NCBI RefSeq assembly: GCF_017354985.1
Contig: NZ_CP071501.1
Span: 3,697,001-3,761,000, forward strand
Length of the DNA: 64,000 bases
Direction of reading: 5' to 3'
From: Shewanella cyperi
GTDB lineage: Bacteria > Pseudomonadota > Gammaproteobacteria > Enterobacterales > Shewanellaceae
Part shown: piece after piece, positions 60,553-64,000 of the stretch
Layout: every line of letters starts with the position of its first letter
How positions within the stretch are numbered: the first letter of the stretch is position 1
Notes under the pieces: generated by a model
Told to the model about the DNA's origin: nothing
Databases searched by the model: none
Seen by the model: only the letters and a program-made list of their open reading frames with translations
Made by a program: the position numbers and the translations under genes

Positions 60553-61260
60553 ATGGCAGGCAGGCTACACACACAAAGTACTTTAAAGAGGGTCTGCCAA
60601 CTGAGCATTGTGGCGTCGACCCTGCTTGGTAGCAGCCTGTTTGCCAGTTCTGTGTCTCAACTTGATGAAGCCCAAGTGGTCAGCACGCTCGAATCCCATT
60701 ATGGCGAGCGTGCCGGCATGCGTGCCAGAGCCTGGTTCAATGTGGTGGCTTCGGCTCAAGGCCTGCCCGAGAAGGAACAGCTCGAAAAGATCAATGGTTT
60801 CTTCAATCTGTTCCGCTTCGTCGATGACATCAAACTTTGGGGTGACTCCAACTATTGGGCCACACCAATGGAATTTATCGGTGTCAATGGTGGCGATTGT
60901 GAGGACTTCTCCATCGCCAAGTACTTTACCCTGTTGCAGCTTGGTGTACCGGAAGACAAGATGCGCATTACCATGGTCAAGGCGACGACGGTAAACCAGT
61001 ACCATATGGTGCTGGCCTATTACGAAACGCCCGGTTCGGTCCCCCTGGTATTGGATAACCTGGATCCTGCGATCAAACCTGCCACTGCGCGTAAAGATCT
61101 GCTGCCCGTATACAGCTTCAACGGTAAGCAGTTGTGGTTGAACAAAGAAAAAGGGCGAGGCGTTCTGGCGGGTTCATCGACCCGACTGGAAAAATGGAAC
61201 GACCTCACCCACAGACTGGGACTTGACCGTCTGCGTCAACCCCGTATGAGACTGGAGTAG
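60553..61260 (+). CDS. lapG: LapG-type periplasmic cysteine protease (BpfG)
   Basis: LapG (transglutaminase-like, DUF920) cuts LapA-type adhesins after the retention module and so releases them. The 235-residue protein has an N-terminal hydrophobic export signal (about 14-33) and a catalytic triad: Cys116 in GGDCEDFS, His151 in YHMVLAYY and Asp168 in LDNLDP; the 35- and 17-residue spacings match known LapG enzymes. Acidic residues beside Cys116 fit the calcium site. Its substrates are presumably both adhesins upstream. The lapD-like gene begins eight bases later. Confidence 0.94.
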   Translation: MAGRLHTQSTLKRVCQLSIVASTLLGSSLFASSVSQLDEAQVVSTLESHYGERAGMRARAWFNVVASAQGLPEKEQLEKINGFFNLFRFVDDIKLWGDSNYWATPMEFIGVNGGDCEDFSIAKYFTLLQLGVPEDKMRITMVKATTVNQYHMVLAYYETPGSVPLVLDNLDPAIKPATARKDLLPVYSFNGKQLWLNKEKGRGVLAGSSTRLEKWNDLTHRLGLDRLRQPRMRLE

Positions 61261-61268
61261 CTACTGAC

Positions 61269-63191
61269 ATGACACTGTTTCGACAGCTTTACTCGCTATT
61301 ATTTGGCCTGTTCCTGCTGGTGATCTGCAGCCTTGGGTACGTTCAATTTACTGAAACTAAAAGTTTTTTGACCAAGCAAATGGAATCAGACCTCAACAAC
61401 GTCAGCAATTCGCTGGGACTGTTGTTGGTACCGGCACTGGAGTCGGGCGATATGGCCACCGCAGAAACACTGATCAATGTGATCTTTGAAGGTGGCTACT
61501 ATCAGCAAGTGAAACTGACCTGGTTGGTCGATGGCAAACAGCAGGAATGGAACAACGCCATCCGTATTCAGGATGTGCCGCAATGGTTTATCCAGCTCAA
61601 CATCTTTGGAGCCATCAAAAAAGAAAGCACCATTACCTCGGGTTGGCTGCAGCTGGCACACCTGGAAATCACCGCCCATCCCGGCTTTGGCTACCACGAA
61701 CTGTGGCGAATTTTAACCAACACCGTGATGGTCTTTTCTGCCCTGTTTTTGATTGCCATCTTCACCGCCAGGTTCGGCCTTGGCTGGATACTTAGACCCC
61801 TGCATGAATTGTCTGAGCACGCCAAGAGCGTGGCCAAACGTCAATTCGGGCCGGAACTGCCGCTGCCAAAAACCGAAGAGCTAAAGGAAGTGGTGCTGGC
61901 ATTCAACAGCATGACGGCGCAACTGAAACAGATTTTCGCTTCTCTCGATGAAGAAGTGACCGCGCTGCGTAAAAAGAATCTGGTGGATCATGCCTCCGGC
62001 CTGCCCAACCGTCAGTACATGGTCGGCCGCCTGACCAGCTGGCTCAGCGAACCCAACAGCGGCGCCCTGTTCATGGCGCGCTTTGACTGGCTGGAAGAAG
62101 TGCACAGCAAATACGGCTACCAGGTGCGGGACGAAACCATACGCCTGCTGTCAGAAAAGCTCACAGAGCAACTCAATGAAATTGCGCCCTGCGTTATCGC
62201 CCGCATTGCCGCCTTTGAATTTGCCTTCCTGGTCACAGATGTTGAGCGCGAGCAGCTGAGTAAGTACCTGCAAACCCTGATCCGCACCGTCAATCAGGAA
62301 ATCTCCAAGGCCGGCTGTAAACCCAATGAGCAATTCGCCATAGGTGTGGCCGAACGCATAGGTTCAATGAATGTGTCCGACATCCTGGCCCAGGCCGATA
62401 ACGCGCTGCAAAAAGCGCTGAAAGAGGGCCAGGTGTTCCATTGGTTTGAATCCAACGAACAACAACTCTTTACCCGCGAACAATGGCGCGAAAAGCTCTC
62501 CAGCGCCATCAATGCCAAGCATTTCAAATTCCGCTGGCAACCCATTCAGCTCCATGACAATGCAGGGGTATTGCAGCGCGAGCTTTACTGTCAACTGGAG
62601 CTGGGTGACAAGCTGGTGCACGCGGGTCAGTTCATGCCTTATGTGGAGCTGCTGTCCATGGGTGCCACCCTCGACCGCTGCCTGATCCAAACGGTACACG
62701 ATGCCCAACTACTGGAGCGCAACCTGGAGCCTGTGGCCATCAACCTGACCCACCAGAGTCTGTCGGATCCCAAGTTCCACGAGTGGCTGCAGCAGTTCCT
62801 GCGCGCCTCGCCGTTGGCGAATAGGATCTGCTTCGACATCCCCGAGTCGGGCATATACAGTTCCGCCGATGCCTGCCAAACCCTGTGCAACATCATCCGC
62901 GAGAATGGCGCTCATTTCGGTATTGACCACTTTGGTCGCCAGTTTGGTTCCATGTCTTACCTGCAGGATCTCAGACCCAGCTATGTGAAGCTGGACCAAT
63001 CCTTTGCCTATTACGATGAAAACCAGCACAACAGCGAGCTGTGTCGTGCCCTGGTGAACGTCGCTCGGGGATTGGAGATCAAGGTCATAGTCACAGGTAT
63101 CCAGGAACAGCAGCAGCTGAATCGCTTCCTGCCGCTGAAAACAACTGCTTTCCAAGGCTTTATCGCACCACCAATTCCGGTGGAACTCTGA
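61269..63191 (+). CDS. lapD: LapD-type c-di-GMP receptor (BpfD)
   Basis: LapD is an inner-membrane receptor that sequesters LapG when c-di-GMP is high. The 640-residue protein has two membrane helices (about 6-26 and 150-172) flanking a periplasmic LapD_MoxY_N domain that contains the LapG-binding GWLQ motif (Trp126), then a HAMP segment, a degenerate GGDEF domain (AAFEF at 314-318) and a degenerate EAL domain (ELY at 438-440). Both active-site signatures are lost, so it should bind, not make or cleave, c-di-GMP. It is the last gene of the operon, followed by a terminator. Confidence 0.94.
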   Translation: MTLFRQLYSLLFGLFLLVICSLGYVQFTETKSFLTKQMESDLNNVSNSLGLLLVPALESGDMATAETLINVIFEGGYYQQVKLTWLVDGKQQEWNNAIRIQDVPQWFIQLNIFGAIKKESTITSGWLQLAHLEITAHPGFGYHELWRILTNTVMVFSALFLIAIFTARFGLGWILRPLHELSEHAKSVAKRQFGPELPLPKTEELKEVVLAFNSMTAQLKQIFASLDEEVTALRKKNLVDHASGLPNRQYMVGRLTSWLSEPNSGALFMARFDWLEEVHSKYGYQVRDETIRLLSEKLTEQLNEIAPCVIARIAAFEFAFLVTDVEREQLSKYLQTLIRTVNQEISKAGCKPNEQFAIGVAERIGSMNVSDILAQADNALQKALKEGQVFHWFESNEQQLFTREQWREKLSSAINAKHFKFRWQPIQLHDNAGVLQRELYCQLELGDKLVHAGQFMPYVELLSMGATLDRCLIQTVHDAQLLERNLEPVAINLTHQSLSDPKFHEWLQQFLRASPLANRICFDIPESGIYSSADACQTLCNIIRENGAHFGIDHFGRQFGSMSYLQDLRPSYVKLDQSFAYYDENQHNSELCRALVNVARGLEIKVIVTGIQEQQQLNRFLPLKTTAFQGFIAPPIPVEL

Positions 63192-63214
63192 ATTCGGCCA
63201 CTGTCGAAATACTG

Positions 63215-63239
63215 AAAAAGCGCCTAAGGGCGCTTTTTT
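63215..63239 (+). terminator. Terminator of the adhesin secretion/release operon
   Basis: A perfect 10-bp stem (AAAAAGCGCC, 63215-63224, with 63229-63238) and a 4-base loop with a T-run, 24 bases after the lapD-like stop. Confidence 0.9.
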
Positions 63240-63365
63240 ATTGAGCGAAATTTACTGGTAAACACGCCATTGGCACGCATTCAGCCAATAGTTCAAGATG
63301 CAAAGACAACGGGAATACAAGAATACGGGAACAGATAAGGGAAACTGAAAAAGTGAAGCGGAAAG

Positions 63366-63442
<77 letters not shown>

Positions 63443-63475
63443 AATCTGAATATCTTTGAAATAATAAGAGAGAAG

Positions 63476-63552
<77 letters not shown>

Positions 63553-63572
63553 ACGTAGATCTTCAAAGGAAA

Positions 63573-63649
63573 TGGGGTGACTGATGGGGCTCGAACCCAC
63601 GACAACCGGAATCACAATCCGGGGCTCTACCAACTGAGCTACAATCACC
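63573..63649 (-). tRNA. tRNA-His (anticodon GTG)
   Basis: 77 bases including the extra 5' G(-1) opposite C73 and encoded CCA, both hallmarks of tRNA-His. The anticodon stem-loop is CCGGATTGTGATTCCGG with GTG, and the T-arm has GTGGGTTCGAGCCCCAT. Confidence 0.97.
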
Positions 63650-63683
63650 ACTGATTTTTCCTGCTAACCGGGTGTTATCCAAC

Positions 63684-63760
63684 TGGCGCACCCAGAAGGA
63701 TTCGAACCCTCGGCCTCACCCTCCGGAGGGGTGCGCTCTATCCAACTGAGCTATGGGTGC
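63684..63760 (-). tRNA. tRNA-Arg (anticodon CCG)
   Basis: 77 bases including CCA. The acceptor stem is GCACCCA/TGGGTGC, the anticodon stem CACCC/GGGTG encloses CTCCGGA with anticodon CCG (codon CGG), and the T-loop is GTTCGAATC. It is the promoter-proximal gene of an Arg-His-Pro-Pro cluster. Confidence 0.96.
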
Positions 63761-63780
63761 CCACCTTGTTAGCGCCGCAT

Positions 63781-63809
63781 ATAGTAGGAATTATTTGTTC
63801 TGCCGTCCA
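63781..63809 (-). promoter_or_regulatory. Candidate promoter of the tRNA cluster
   Basis: On the minus strand TGGACG (63804-63809), a 17-base spacer and TACTAT (63781-63786) precede a G/C-rich discriminator (ATGCGGCGC), the pattern of stringently controlled stable-RNA promoters. The tRNA-Arg 5' end is 20 bases downstream of the -10. To the right, 63810-64000 holds no gene that I recognise. Confidence 0.5.
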
Positions 63810-64000
63810 GCGCTTATTTGTATTTTTTCGCCGTTTGCTCAAGTTTTGAGTCAACCGCTGTAAAAAACAACGCCGTACAAAGGGAATATCCCCTTGGCAC
63901 ATACGGTATTTCATGTTAATTCTACTCTTTGGTCCTGGGACTAAGCCGTTCCCAGATAGAAAAATACCATAACAACAAATCGGCGAGCGCTATGTTCAGG

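Overview
The window reads as a gammaproteobacterial chromosome segment, almost certainly Shewanella or a close relative. The reasons are gene order and protein content: pdhR-aceE-aceF-lpdA; nadC beside ampD/ampE and a pilABCD cluster running into coaE-zapD-yacG-mutT; cyaY/cyaA/hemCDXY followed directly by a BpfA/LapA-type giant adhesin locus. No insertion sequence, phage gene or CRISPR array was seen. The species was not determined and base composition was not computed.

Layout. (1) 1-3636, minus: a truncated membrane sensor with a periplasmic propeller, PAS and GGDEF domains. (2) 3780-10863, minus: the pyruvate dehydrogenase operon pdhR-aceE-aceF-lpdA, with a perfect PdhR-type palindrome just downstream of a good sigma-70 promoter. 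(3) 10981-12454, minus: ampD-ampE (anhydromuropeptide recycling). (4) 12669-13526, plus: nadC. (5) 13527-14434: a 0.9-kb stretch with no convincing gene. (6) 14435-20894, plus: pilA, pilB, pilC, pilD (type IV pilus), then coaE, zapD, yacG, mutT. (7) 21091-23362, plus: a periplasmic solute-binding protein, ytfE (di-iron repair protein) and a small AlbA_2-domain protein. (8) 23454-27965, minus: lptM-lysA-dapF-DUF484-xerC-yigB. (9) cyaY (plus), cyaA (minus), then hemC-hemD-hemX-hemY (plus), ending at a strong terminator. (10) 35257-63191, plus: a 28-kb biofilm adhesion system. (11) 63366-63760, minus: four tRNA genes (Arg, His, Pro, Pro in transcription order).

The 28-kb adhesion system is the most interesting part. 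Two giant repeat adhesins (3,004 and 3,445 residues) lie in tandem. Each starts with a LapA-type retention module ending in a TAAG di-alanine site and finishes with RTX calcium-binding repeats and a type I secretion signal region. They are followed by one secretion set (ABC transporter, membrane-fusion protein, TolC-like outer-membrane protein), an OmpA-like lipoprotein, a LapG-type periplasmic cysteine protease and a LapD-type degenerate GGDEF/EAL receptor. By analogy with Pseudomonas LapA and Shewanella BpfA, high c-di-GMP should make LapD hold LapG, so both adhesins stay anchored; low c-di-GMP should free LapG to cut both. The two adhesins carry different repeat families and different C-terminal (presumably distal) domains, and a terminator separates them, so they may be expressed independently while sharing secretion and release.

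Inside the adhesins the repeats are nearly identical at DNA level: eleven 369-bp units in the first, and twenty-five 303/309-bp units (plus one divergent unit) in the second. The second also shows block-wise duplication of three-unit segments, a sign of recent recombination or gene conversion.
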